The notes beneath the pieces are model-generated. The model was not told where the DNA came from. It did not search any database and saw only the letters and a program-made list of their open reading frames with translations. A stretch of 64,000 bases of DNA from Enterococcus asini ATCC 700915 (lineage in GTDB: Bacteria > Bacillota > Bacilli > Lactobacillales > Enterococcaceae): contig NZ_ASVU01000002.1 of NCBI RefSeq assembly GCF_000407365.1, forward strand, positions 1 to 64,000, written 5' to 3'. Each line of letters opens with the position of its first letter. Position 1 is the stretch's first letter. A program made the position numbers and the translations under genes. Below are positions 8,634 through 16,061 of this stretch, piece by piece.

Positions 8634-8696
8634 GGTTTTTCCTATTGATTCTGCTGGTGATGAAACCTGTTCACCACGTAAAATGAGATTGCTTAA

Positions 8697-8726
8697 ATTA
8701 TAAGGGAGTCCTGGGAGACAAGTCAA
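8697..8726 (-). promoter_or_regulatory. Promoter of the TrpXYZ-like operon
   Basis: On the minus strand TTGACT (8726-8721) and TATAAT (8702-8697) with an 18-bp spacer, close to consensus. It gives a leader of about 118 nt. Confidence 0.85.
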
Positions 8727-8738
8727 GAATGAATTCGA

Positions 8739-8753
8739 AATTTTCAGAAAAAT
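8739..8753 (-). promoter_or_regulatory. CodY-like box upstream of the TrpXYZ-like operon
   Basis: The plus-strand sequence AATTTTCAGAAAAAT matches the CodY consensus AATTTTCWGAAAATT at 14 of 15 positions. It sits 12 bp upstream of the -35 element, a position suitable for control of an amino-acid importer. Confidence 0.65.
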
Positions 8754-8767
8754 AAGTCGATTTATTG

Positions 8768-8799
8768 AAAAAAGCAGTCCCAAAAACTGGGAACTGCTT
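8768..8799 (-). terminator. Terminator of the two-component operon
   Basis: Stem AAGCAGT-CCC / GGG-A-ACTGCTT with a single bulge and six Ts on the minus strand, 20 bp after the kinase stop. Confidence 0.8.
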
Positions 8800-8819
8800 G
8801 AAAAGCGTGTTAACTTTTG

Positions 8820-9857
8820 TTACCCAAGGGGGAGGCGGACGAAAAAGCGGGTGCCCGCTGTCTGGCTACTCGTCACCGAGACAGCACCTTCATGAGCATC
8901 GACAATCTCACGAACCAAGGAAAGGCCTAAACCGTTGCCTGCTGATTTGCGGCTAGTATCTCCTTGATAAAATTTATCAAAGACTCGTTTTTGTTCTTTT
9001 TCTGGAATCCCCATGCCCCAATCCTGAAAACAAATCTCAAGATACTCGGTGGAGGAAGTAAGGGTAATCGCCACCACAGCGTCTTGCTGGCTGTATTTGA
9101 TACTATTGTCGATTAAATTTAGCCAGACTTGATAGAGCAGTTCTTCGTTGCCATAAAACTCTTTGCGGGGCAAAGTCAGCTCCCATTGGATATTTTTTGG
9201 TTCCCATTGGGGTCTGAGAAACAAGAGGACTTCACGGATTTGTTCGTCTAAGCGAAAGCGGGTTTTGGCCAATGGCGTAGTGGCAGATTCCAGTTTTGTC
9301 AGGCGCAAGATATTATTGGTCAAGGTGGCCAACTGTTCTGCGCCTTCCAAGATGCGGCGCTGGTAATCCGCAATCTCCTGTGGGGTTAAATCACTTGTCT
9401 GCAAAAGTTGCACATAGCCTTGAATGGTAGCCAAGGGTGTTTTGAATTCATGGGAGACGCTGGCTACAAAGTCATTGCGCAAGGTTTCCATACTGTCTAG
9501 TTCCACCACCATGGTATTGAAGTGATCGAACAGTTGCTGAACTTCTTGAATCGGTTGTTTCTCATTCACACGGAGGGAAAAATCTCCTTTGGCTACTTGG
9601 TTCATATTGGCGCTAAGCTCACGAATCGGTGCCAGTATTCTACGGCCAACTAAGCCCGCCACGCCAGTTCCGGTGATGATACTAAAAAGGGTAAAGATAC
9701 TAATGATAATCAAGTGGTTGTCTGGCCCCGGTTTGATGATTTCCTTGCGCATAAGAAAAACCAAGAGTCCCCCAAACAGGATAGACAAGAGCACCAGACT
9801 AACAAAAATCAAAGTCACGAAATAAATCCAGAGTTTAGAGTAGAGTTTAGTCTTCAT
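8820..9857 (-). CDS. Sensor histidine kinase with intramembrane-type sensor
   Basis: A 345-residue membrane kinase. Two membrane helices (about 11-36 and 49-71) are joined by an external loop of only about ten residues, so there is no room for a periplasmic-style sensor domain. A HAMP domain follows (about 72-125), then the H-box SVSHEFKTP with His136, the N-box NLIDNSIKYS, DWGMGIP and GNGLGLSLV boxes; all kinase motifs look intact. It overlaps the response regulator gene by 11 bp. Short-loop kinases often sense through an ABC transporter, and a fused ABC exporter gene is divergent from this operon. Its partner regulator lacks the normal phosphoacceptor. Confidence 0.9.
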   Translation of the reverse strand: MKTKLYSKLWIYFVTLIFVSLVLLSILFGGLLVFLMRKEIIKPGPDNHLIIISIFTLFSIITGTGVAGLVGRRILAPIRELSANMNQVAKGDFSLRVNEKQPIQEVQQLFDHFNTMVVELDSMETLRNDFVASVSHEFKTPLATIQGYVQLLQTSDLTPQEIADYQRRILEGAEQLATLTNNILRLTKLESATTPLAKTRFRLDEQIREVLLFLRPQWEPKNIQWELTLPRKEFYGNEELLYQVWLNLIDNSIKYSQQDAVVAITLTSSTEYLEICFQDWGMGIPEKEQKRVFDKFYQGDTSRKSAGNGLGLSLVREIVDAHEGAVSVTSSQTAGTRFFVRLPLG

Positions 9858-10527
9858 TTGTTAGCACCGCCTTATAGCCTAAGCCCCGAATCGTCAAAAT
9901 TTGAAAGTCTTCGTTGTCTCTTGTACGTTGGCGCAAGCGCCGAATGTGCACGTCAATCGTTCGTTCCTCTGTGTCTGAATCTGGTCCCCAGAGTTCGGTC
10001 ATTAATTGTTGCCGAGTGAAGATTTTATTCGGATAGGACAAAAGCTTGTACAGAATTTGAAATTCTTTGTTTCGTAATTCGAAACAGGTGGTGGCAGACG
10101 TCACGGTTAGCGTTTCTGAGTTTAAGACCGTTTGGCCACAGACGAGCTCGGTTTCGTGGCTAATCTTCGCCCGGCGTAGGAGTGCATTCACCCGCCAGAG
10201 CATCTCTTGGACATTGATCGGTTTAACCATGTAATCGTCAATGCCTAACTGAAATCCCTTTTGCTTGTCGGCAAAGGTATCTTTGGCCGTAATGACCAAA
10301 ATCGGCAAGTCAAAGCCGGCTTCTCGCAAGTTTTGGGTAAAGGTGAAACCGTCCATGGTGGGCATCATTAAATTGGTGATGATCAAGTCCACATGGGTTT
10401 GCGCCAAAAGGTCCAAGGCACTTTGACCATTCTCTGCGACGAAAACCTGAAAGCCGGCTTTTTGCAACACTTGCCGATACAGTTCGGCTAAATTCGGCTC
10501 GTCTTCCAGGATTAAGATTTGGTTCAT
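9847..10527 (-). CDS. OmpR-family response regulator with Asn at the phosphoacceptor site
   Basis: A 226-residue regulator with a receiver domain (1-120) and a C-terminal winged helix (about 128-224; RTIDVHIRRLRQR). The acidic pocket EDE at 8-10, the switch Thr in VITAKD and Lys in MVKPI are present. However, the position equal to the phosphorylated Asp (DLIILDIMLP in typical members) reads DLIITNLMMP, putting Asn at residue 52; the codon is AAT. The start is supported by AAGGAGGAG before the ATG. It may act without phosphorylation or be regulated otherwise; the divergent transporter gene at 10699 is the likely target. Confidence 0.9.
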   Translation of the reverse strand: MNQILILEDEPNLAELYRQVLQKAGFQVFVAENGQSALDLLAQTHVDLIITNLMMPTMDGFTFTQNLREAGFDLPILVITAKDTFADKQKGFQLGIDDYMVKPINVQEMLWRVNALLRRAKISHETELVCGQTVLNSETLTVTSATTCFELRNKEFQILYKLLSYPNKIFTRQQLMTELWGPDSDTEERTIDVHIRRLRQRTRDNEDFQILTIRGLGYKAVLTNED

Positions 10528-10630
10528 GAACAGCTCCTCCTTGGGCGTAACGAATCAAGAATGTGGGGAAATTGTAGCATTTTTTTGTGAAAGTTGCATG
10601 AATATTTGAAAGAAAGGCGGTCATTTCATT

Positions 10631-10656
10631 TTGAGTTCACAGAAGGATGCTATATT
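10631..10656 (+). promoter_or_regulatory. Possible promoter of the fused ABC transporter gene
   Basis: TATATT at 10651-10656 is a fair -10 element, with TTGAGT at 10631-10636 as a -35 candidate at a short 14-bp spacing. The poor spacing would fit an activator-dependent promoter, but this is weak. Confidence 0.4.
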
Positions 10657-10698
10657 CTCAAAGTAGTAGCCGAGCTTATCGTAAAACAGGAGGTACTC

Positions 10699-13041
10699 AT
10701 GTTAGAACTAAAAGAGATTAAGAAGTATTACAAGGTCGGGGATACGACCACGAAAGCGTTAGACGGTGTTTCCGTAGCATTTCGGAAGCAGGAGTTTGTT
10801 GCCATTTTAGGTCCTAGTGGCTCTGGGAAGACGACGATGTTAAATGTTATCGGGGGCTTGGACAATTATGATTCTGGGGATATGGTGATCAACGGCAAGT
10901 CCACCAAGACCTTTAAAGACAGCGATTGGGATGCTTACCGTAACAATTCCATCGGTTTCGTTTTCCAAAGTTACAATCTTATCAGCCATTTAGGGATTAT
11001 TGACAATGTGGAATTGGGGATGACCTTAAGTGGGGTCAGCCGCGAAGAGAAGAAACGCCGGGCGGAAGAAGCTTTGGAGCGAGTAGGCTTAAAAGACCAC
11101 ATGCACAAAAAGCCTAACCAGCTTTCCGGTGGTCAAATGCAGCGGGTGGCCATTGCCCGGGCATTAGCCAATGACCCGGAAATCTTGCTTTGTGATGAAC
11201 CTACGGGCGCCTTGGATTCGGAGACGAGCGTTCAAATCATGGAATTAATCCAAGAACTTTCCCGGGAAAAACTGGTCATTATGGTGACGCATAATCCCGA
11301 GTTGGCCACGCAATATGCGGATCGTATCATTGAATTTTCCGATGGGCAAATCGTCAATGACTCCCATCCTCACAAGGAACGGCCCAAACCGGATCAGTTT
11401 AACCTAAAGCATACGAAGATGAAATTTACTACCGCCTTAAATCTCTCCTTCAATAATATTCGCACGAAAAAAGGGCGGACGTTTTTAACTGCTTTTGCTT
11501 CCAGTATCGGAATCATCGGTATTGCCGTGGTCTTGTCTTTATCCAACGGCTTCCAAAAGCAAATCGACGCCACTCAGACGGAAACTTTGGCGAAATTCCC
11601 GATTACGATTTCCAAAGTGACCACCACAGACGATCAAACGGCTTTGCGAAGTGATGAAAAAGCGGAAAAGTACCCGGACAAACAGGTCGTCATTGCGGAA
11701 ACCAGTGCCGCCGACCAAGCCCAACATACAAACAAAATCGATCAAGAATATGTAGACTATCTCAATGACATCAACCCTGACTTAGCCAACAACATCGGGT
11801 ACACCCGACTGGCGAATTTGAACCTCATGCGGGATGTGGATGGTACGGTGACTCAAGTCAAGCTGTCCAATGAAGCAGAAGACAGCTCCCAAACCGGCTC
11901 CATGATGAGCATGATGTCTTCCATGACCGGCGTGGGTGTTTCCTCTTTTCCGAAGCAGTTGGAAGCGGACGGCACCAATTTCTTAAAGGACAACTACACG
12001 TTACTTGCCGGAAGCTACCCTAAGGCCGATACGGATTTGGTTTTAGTAGTGGATGAGAACAATAAAACCAATCTGAACGCGTTGAAAAACCTCGGCTTTG
12101 ATGTTGAAAACGAGGAGGAACTATCCTTTGATGAACTTCTCGGTACTAAGCTGAAATTAATCGACAACGATGCTTACTACACGCAACTACCAACAGGAAA
12201 CTTTATTCCAAATCAAGATCTCGACGCCGTCTATCAAGACAGTCGCAATCAAGAATTGACCTTAAGTGGGATTATCCGGGTGAAATCCTCGGCTTCCATG
12301 GCGCTTTTATCACCAGGGATTGCGTACAGCGATAGTTTGGTACAGTCGGTGATTGACGCCAATCAAGACTCCGCCATTGTGAAAGCCCAAAAAGACAGTG
12401 ACATCAATGTTATGACCAATGAAAAAATGGACGCTGCTACGAAAGACAACTTCATGGACTACTTAGGTGCCAGCGCCGTACCGTATTCCATTATGATTTA
12501 CCCGAACAACTTTAAAGACAAAGATGAAGTTTTGGATTACTTAGATGCTTGGAATAAAGGCAAAAAACAAGATGACAAGATCATCTATTCCGACTTGGCC
12601 GGTACTATGACCGACTTAACCGGGGGCTTAATGGATGCCATTACCTACGTCTTAGTGGCCTTTGCTGGGATTTCACTGGTGACCAGTATGATCATGATTG
12701 CCATCATCACCTATACTTCCGTTATCGAGCGGACGAAGGAAATCGGGGTCTTGAAAGCTCTAGGGGCCCGCAAGAAAGACATTACCCGGGTATTCGATGC
12801 GGAAACCGCCATTTTAGGGGTCTTTTCAGGAACGTTAGGCGTAGTGATTGCGTACTTGCTGACTTTCCCGATTAACTCGATTATTTATCGGTTAACAGAG
12901 TTGAAAAACGTAGCTCAATTGGAATTGCAACACGCGATTATCTTGGTGCTGGTGTCTACCGTTTTGACCATGTTAGGGGGCCATATTCCAGCTCGGATGG
13001 CCGCCAAAAAAGATGCCGCCATTGCCTTACGCGCGGATTAA
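10699..13041 (+). CDS. Fused ABC transporter ATPase-permease (MacB/FtsX type)
   Basis: A 780-residue protein joining an ATPase (about 1-235: Walker A GPSGSGKTT at 38-46, signature LSGGQMQRVAIARAL, Walker B ILLCDEPTGALD) to an FtsX-type permease. One membrane helix lies near 260-285, a large external domain of about 350 residues follows, and three helices lie near 640-770. This layout belongs to mechanotransmission transporters that expel or extract peptides, antibiotics or lipoproteins. The strong site AGGAGG before ATG 10699 marks the start. It is divergent from a two-component system and probably its target, suggesting a cell-envelope stress or antimicrobial-peptide module. Confidence 0.85.
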   Translation: MLELKEIKKYYKVGDTTTKALDGVSVAFRKQEFVAILGPSGSGKTTMLNVIGGLDNYDSGDMVINGKSTKTFKDSDWDAYRNNSIGFVFQSYNLISHLGIIDNVELGMTLSGVSREEKKRRAEEALERVGLKDHMHKKPNQLSGGQMQRVAIARALANDPEILLCDEPTGALDSETSVQIMELIQELSREKLVIMVTHNPELATQYADRIIEFSDGQIVNDSHPHKERPKPDQFNLKHTKMKFTTALNLSFNNIRTKKGRTFLTAFASSIGIIGIAVVLSLSNGFQKQIDATQTETLAKFPITISKVTTTDDQTALRSDEKAEKYPDKQVVIAETSAADQAQHTNKIDQEYVDYLNDINPDLANNIGYTRLANLNLMRDVDGTVTQVKLSNEAEDSSQTGSMMSMMSSMTGVGVSSFPKQLEADGTNFLKDNYTLLAGSYPKADTDLVLVVDENNKTNLNALKNLGFDVENEEELSFDELLGTKLKLIDNDAYYTQLPTGNFIPNQDLDAVYQDSRNQELTLSGIIRVKSSASMALLSPGIAYSDSLVQSVIDANQDSAIVKAQKDSDINVMTNEKMDAATKDNFMDYLGASAVPYSIMIYPNNFKDKDEVLDYLDAWNKGKKQDDKIIYSDLAGTMTDLTGGLMDAITYVLVAFAGISLVTSMIMIAIITYTSVIERTKEIGVLKALGARKKDITRVFDAETAILGVFSGTLGVVIAYLLTFPINSIIYRLTELKNVAQLELQHAIILVLVSTVLTMLGGHIPARMAAKKDAAIALRAD

Positions 13042-13096
13042 ATCCTTTAAAACAAGCCTGCCTTTTTCATGAAAGCGTGGTATAATTGCTCCAGGT

Positions 13097-13134
13097 CATA
13101 AAAGCCTCTGCCGCTTTGGCAGTAGGCTTTTATG
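13097..13134 (+). terminator. Hairpin after the ABC transporter gene
   Basis: Inverted repeat CATAAAAGCCTCTGCC / GGCAGTAGGCTTTTATG with one bulge. The T tract after it is interrupted. It may terminate the ABC transcript or be a leader element of the acetyltransferase gene, since a TATAAT (13081-13086) precedes it. Confidence 0.5.
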
Positions 13135-13160
13135 CGTTTTACGAGAAATGAGGGAATTTC

Positions 13161-13730
13161 ATGGAGACTTCAGAGATTAAAGCCTGGATGAATTCCGGAG
13201 AGATTTACTACGAAAACGCCGAAATTTTAGCAGAGCAAGCCCAATATCGGGATCTCTTGTTCCAGTTCAATCATACATTGCCTAGTAAGACACAAGAAAG
13301 ACAAGAAATCTTGCAGGCGTTACTGGGTTCTTTTGGGAAAGGTTCTTATATCGAAGCGCCTTTTTCTGCCAATTGGGGGAAGAATACTTATTTTGGGAAG
13401 CATGTCTATGCCAACTCCCACTTGACCCTAGTGGATGATACTAAGATTACCATTGGGGATTCGGTAATGATGGGGCCCAATGTTACTTTGTGTACTGGAA
13501 CCCATCCTTTAGAAGCGAGTTTACGGCAAAAAGGTGCCCAATACAATTTGCCAGTAACCATTGAAAAAGGTGCTTGGCTTGGAGCTGGCGTGACCGTCTT
13601 GCCAGGAGTAACGATTGGAGAGAATTCCGTGATCGGAGCGCATAGTTTAGTGACACAGGATATCCCGGCAAACGTAGTTGCATATGACAATCCTTGTCGC
13701 GTAATCCGTCCATTACCGAAAGAGGAGTGA
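13161..13730 (+). CDS. Sugar O-acetyltransferase (maltose/galactoside acetyltransferase family)
   Basis: A 189-residue acetyl-CoA-dependent transferase of the left-handed beta-helix family. An N-terminal helical Mac domain (about 4-55) precedes hexapeptide repeats such as ITIGDSVMMGPNV and VTIEKGAWLGAGVTVLPG. The catalytic His is in CTGTHPLE near residue 115. Such enzymes acetylate free sugars, often for detoxification. GAGGG lies before the ATG. The next gene, ribokinase, starts five bases after the stop, so the two form an operon concerned with sugars. Confidence 0.9.
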   Translation: METSEIKAWMNSGEIYYENAEILAEQAQYRDLLFQFNHTLPSKTQERQEILQALLGSFGKGSYIEAPFSANWGKNTYFGKHVYANSHLTLVDDTKITIGDSVMMGPNVTLCTGTHPLEASLRQKGAQYNLPVTIEKGAWLGAGVTVLPGVTIGENSVIGAHSLVTQDIPANVVAYDNPCRVIRPLPKEE

Positions 13731-13734
13731 AAAA

Positions 13735-14637
13735 ATGAGTGTTGTTGTGGTAGGTAGTTTGAATATGGACATCGTCATGTTGGTGGATCAGATGCCCATT
13801 ATTGGGGAGACGTTATTAGGCGAAGATGTGCGCTATTTTTACGGAGGTAAGGGAGCCAATCAAGCCGTGGCCACCAGTAAGATGAATGTTCCGGTAAAAA
13901 TGGTGGGAAAAGTCGGGGACGATACCTTTGGGGACAAATTGCTTTTGCATATGGGCATGACCCAAGTAGCCATGAGCGAGGTTAAGCGAGAAGCAGGTAC
14001 CCGTACTGGCACGGCAGCAATCATCAAATTGCCAGAAGACAATGCGATCATCGTCTTACCAGGAGCCAATCAAAAAATCACCCCAGAAGATGTCTCAGAA
14101 CAAGTCCTAGACGAAGCCAATGTGCTTTTAGTTCAACTGGAAATTCCTTTGGCAACCGTGGCAGAAACCTTGCATCAGGCTAAGGAAAAAGGGGTGAAAA
14201 CCATTTTAAATCCAGCTCCTTATCATCCAGACGTAATCGAGCTGATAAAAGATGTGGATTATATCACACCGAATGAGGCGGAATTTGCCCGAATGATGGG
14301 CCATGAAGAAGAGGACGTCACCGATGTGGAAGCAGATATGCTCGCTTGGAGCAAAGAACACACCACTCGTTTATTGGTAACCAGAGGGGGTGCCGGGGTT
14401 TCTTATGTGGAAGCAGGCCAGGTTAAGACAGTGGCAGCACCAAAAGTCCAAGTGGCGGATACTACTGGCGCTGGGGATACCTTTAATGGCATCTTCGCGG
14501 CCGGTCTAGATCAAGACGTGGACTTCGAAACAGCCGTGAAACAAGCGGTTTACGGGGCGTCCTTAGCCGTGACGAAAATGGGCGCGCAAACAGCTATGCC
14601 TACGAAGAAACAATTGACGAAATTTATGACAGAATAA
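13735..14637 (+). CDS. rbsK: Ribokinase
   Basis: A 300-residue PfkB-family kinase. It shows the N-terminal GSLNMDIVM strand, the substrate motif GGKGANQAVA near 40, and the C-terminal signature DTTGAGDTFNG with the catalytic Asp. The GGKGANQA motif is that of ribokinases, which phosphorylate D-ribose to ribose 5-phosphate. AGAGGAG overlaps the end of the acetyltransferase gene. There is no rbsD, transporter or LacI regulator beside it, so the source of its substrate may be nucleoside breakdown rather than a dedicated ribose importer. Confidence 0.88.
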   Translation: MSVVVVGSLNMDIVMLVDQMPIIGETLLGEDVRYFYGGKGANQAVATSKMNVPVKMVGKVGDDTFGDKLLLHMGMTQVAMSEVKREAGTRTGTAAIIKLPEDNAIIVLPGANQKITPEDVSEQVLDEANVLLVQLEIPLATVAETLHQAKEKGVKTILNPAPYHPDVIELIKDVDYITPNEAEFARMMGHEEEDVTDVEADMLAWSKEHTTRLLVTRGGAGVSYVEAGQVKTVAAPKVQVADTTGAGDTFNGIFAAGLDQDVDFETAVKQAVYGASLAVTKMGAQTAMPTKKQLTKFMTE

Positions 14638-14640
14638 CGA

Positions 14641-14680
14641 AAAACGCTCCAGCTTCCCAATCGGAAAGCTGGAGCGTTTT
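14641..14680. terminator. Bidirectional terminator between rbsK and mvaS
   Basis: Perfect 15-bp inverted repeat AAAACGCTCCAGCTT / AAGCTGGAGCGTTTT with a 10-nt loop; T-rich ends on both strands serve the convergent rbsK and mvaS genes. Confidence 0.9.
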
Positions 14681-14683
14681 TCT

Positions 14684-15841
14684 TTACTCTTGATAGTAGC
14701 GCACGCCTGCTTCTAGTGAAGTAAGGCGATAAAGCGTCGTGTCTGGATCTTGTTGGAGATTTTCATTGGTTAATTCTTTTGTGAAGAGCTCTTCATACTC
14801 GGCAATCGACAAGCGGGTGCGCATGTCGAGGAGCTCTTGGTGATTGGTGGAACGCAGGTGTTCTTCAAAACCTGGCACCAGTGTTCCTGTAAAGAATTCT
14901 GCCACGGCACCGGAGCCATAACTAAAGAGACCAATGTTATCGCCTTCTTGCAGTGCTTGGCTATTTTCCAGTAGAGAAATCAAACCGAGGTACAAAGACC
15001 CGGTATAAAGATTACCTGCTTGGCGACTGTAGACAATGCCTTCTTCGTAGCGGGCTAAGAGACGGTTGGCGACTGCTTCATCAGTTTCACTAGCTTCTAA
15101 ACCAGCCAAGAGGGCTTTTTTCCCCATTTTCGTGTAGGGAATATGGAAGCACAGGGCAGCGAAATCTTGCCATGATTGTTGGTAACGGGTTTGATATTCT
15201 TCCCAAACTTTGAGAAAAGAATCAATGTAAGTGGCGTTGGACAAAGGACCGTCCACTCGGGGATAAGCTTCGCCAGTTGGCCGCCAGAAATCATAGATGT
15301 CTTGGGTTAAAGCCACGGATTCATCACTGAGGGTCATGATACGCGGATTTTCTGTAACCAACATGGCTACCGCACCAGCTCCTTGAGTCGGTTCACCACC
15401 GGAATTGAGGCCGTAGCGGGCGATATCACAGGCAATGACCAAAGCTTTGCGACCGGGATGGCGCAGGACATAGTCTTTCGCCAGTTGCAAACCAGCTGTG
15501 GCACCGTAGCAGGCTTCCTTGATTTCCACTGCTCGAGCAAAAGGCTGGATCCCTAAAAGTCGGTGAAGAATGACCGCTGCGGCTTTGGATTCATCGATGC
15601 TGGATTCGGTACCCACGATGACTAGATCAATCGCTGCTTTGTCTTCTGGGGTCAAAAGTTCAGCTGCCGCATTCGCTCCTAAAGTGACGATATCTTGAGT
15701 AATACCGGTGACCGCCATTTGATCTTGGCCAATGCCAATATGAAATTTCCCTGGATCAACCTTCCGGGCAACCGCCAAATCGGTCATGTCCACATAGTAA
15801 GGCGGTACAAAAAAGTTAAGTTTATCTATTCCTGCAAGCAT
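14684..15841 (-). CDS. mvaS: Hydroxymethylglutaryl-CoA synthase
   Basis: A 385-residue enzyme that condenses acetyl-CoA with acetoacetyl-CoA to HMG-CoA, the second step of the mevalonate route to isoprenoids. The catalytic Cys is at residue 111 in KEACYGATAG, the same number as in the characterised Enterococcus faecalis enzyme, and the His of CFHIPYTKMG and Glu of GTESSIDE are present. It is divergent from mvaE with a 220-bp gap, the arrangement known in enterococci. A ribosome site AAAGGAGC precedes the ATG. Confidence 0.97.
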   Translation of the reverse strand: MLAGIDKLNFFVPPYYVDMTDLAVARKVDPGKFHIGIGQDQMAVTGITQDIVTLGANAAAELLTPEDKAAIDLVIVGTESSIDESKAAAVILHRLLGIQPFARAVEIKEACYGATAGLQLAKDYVLRHPGRKALVIACDIARYGLNSGGEPTQGAGAVAMLVTENPRIMTLSDESVALTQDIYDFWRPTGEAYPRVDGPLSNATYIDSFLKVWEEYQTRYQQSWQDFAALCFHIPYTKMGKKALLAGLEASETDEAVANRLLARYEEGIVYSRQAGNLYTGSLYLGLISLLENSQALQEGDNIGLFSYGSGAVAEFFTGTLVPGFEEHLRSTNHQELLDMRTRLSIAEYEELFTKELTNENLQQDPDTTLYRLTSLEAGVRYYQE

Positions 15842-16061
15842 GACTTGCTCCTTTCAAAGCATCTGATGATACTACTGATAATCAATACATCTTATCTTAG
15901 CATATTCTATTTGGATAATCGTCGTTAATTTCTCTAGGGCGGGCTTTTGCGCTGATTATTTTAAAGATTGTTAAATATTCTTACACAGTCTTAAAGCCAG
16001 AGGAAAATCTTATATGTTTTTTATTTCAATAATGGTATATTGCAAGATGGAGGTGGCAAAT

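Noticed and set aside
8573-8696. T-box or tryptophan leader peptide before the TrpXYZ-like operon
   Set aside because: No T-box core and no frame with Trp codons and a ribosome site; kept only as an unexplained attenuator.
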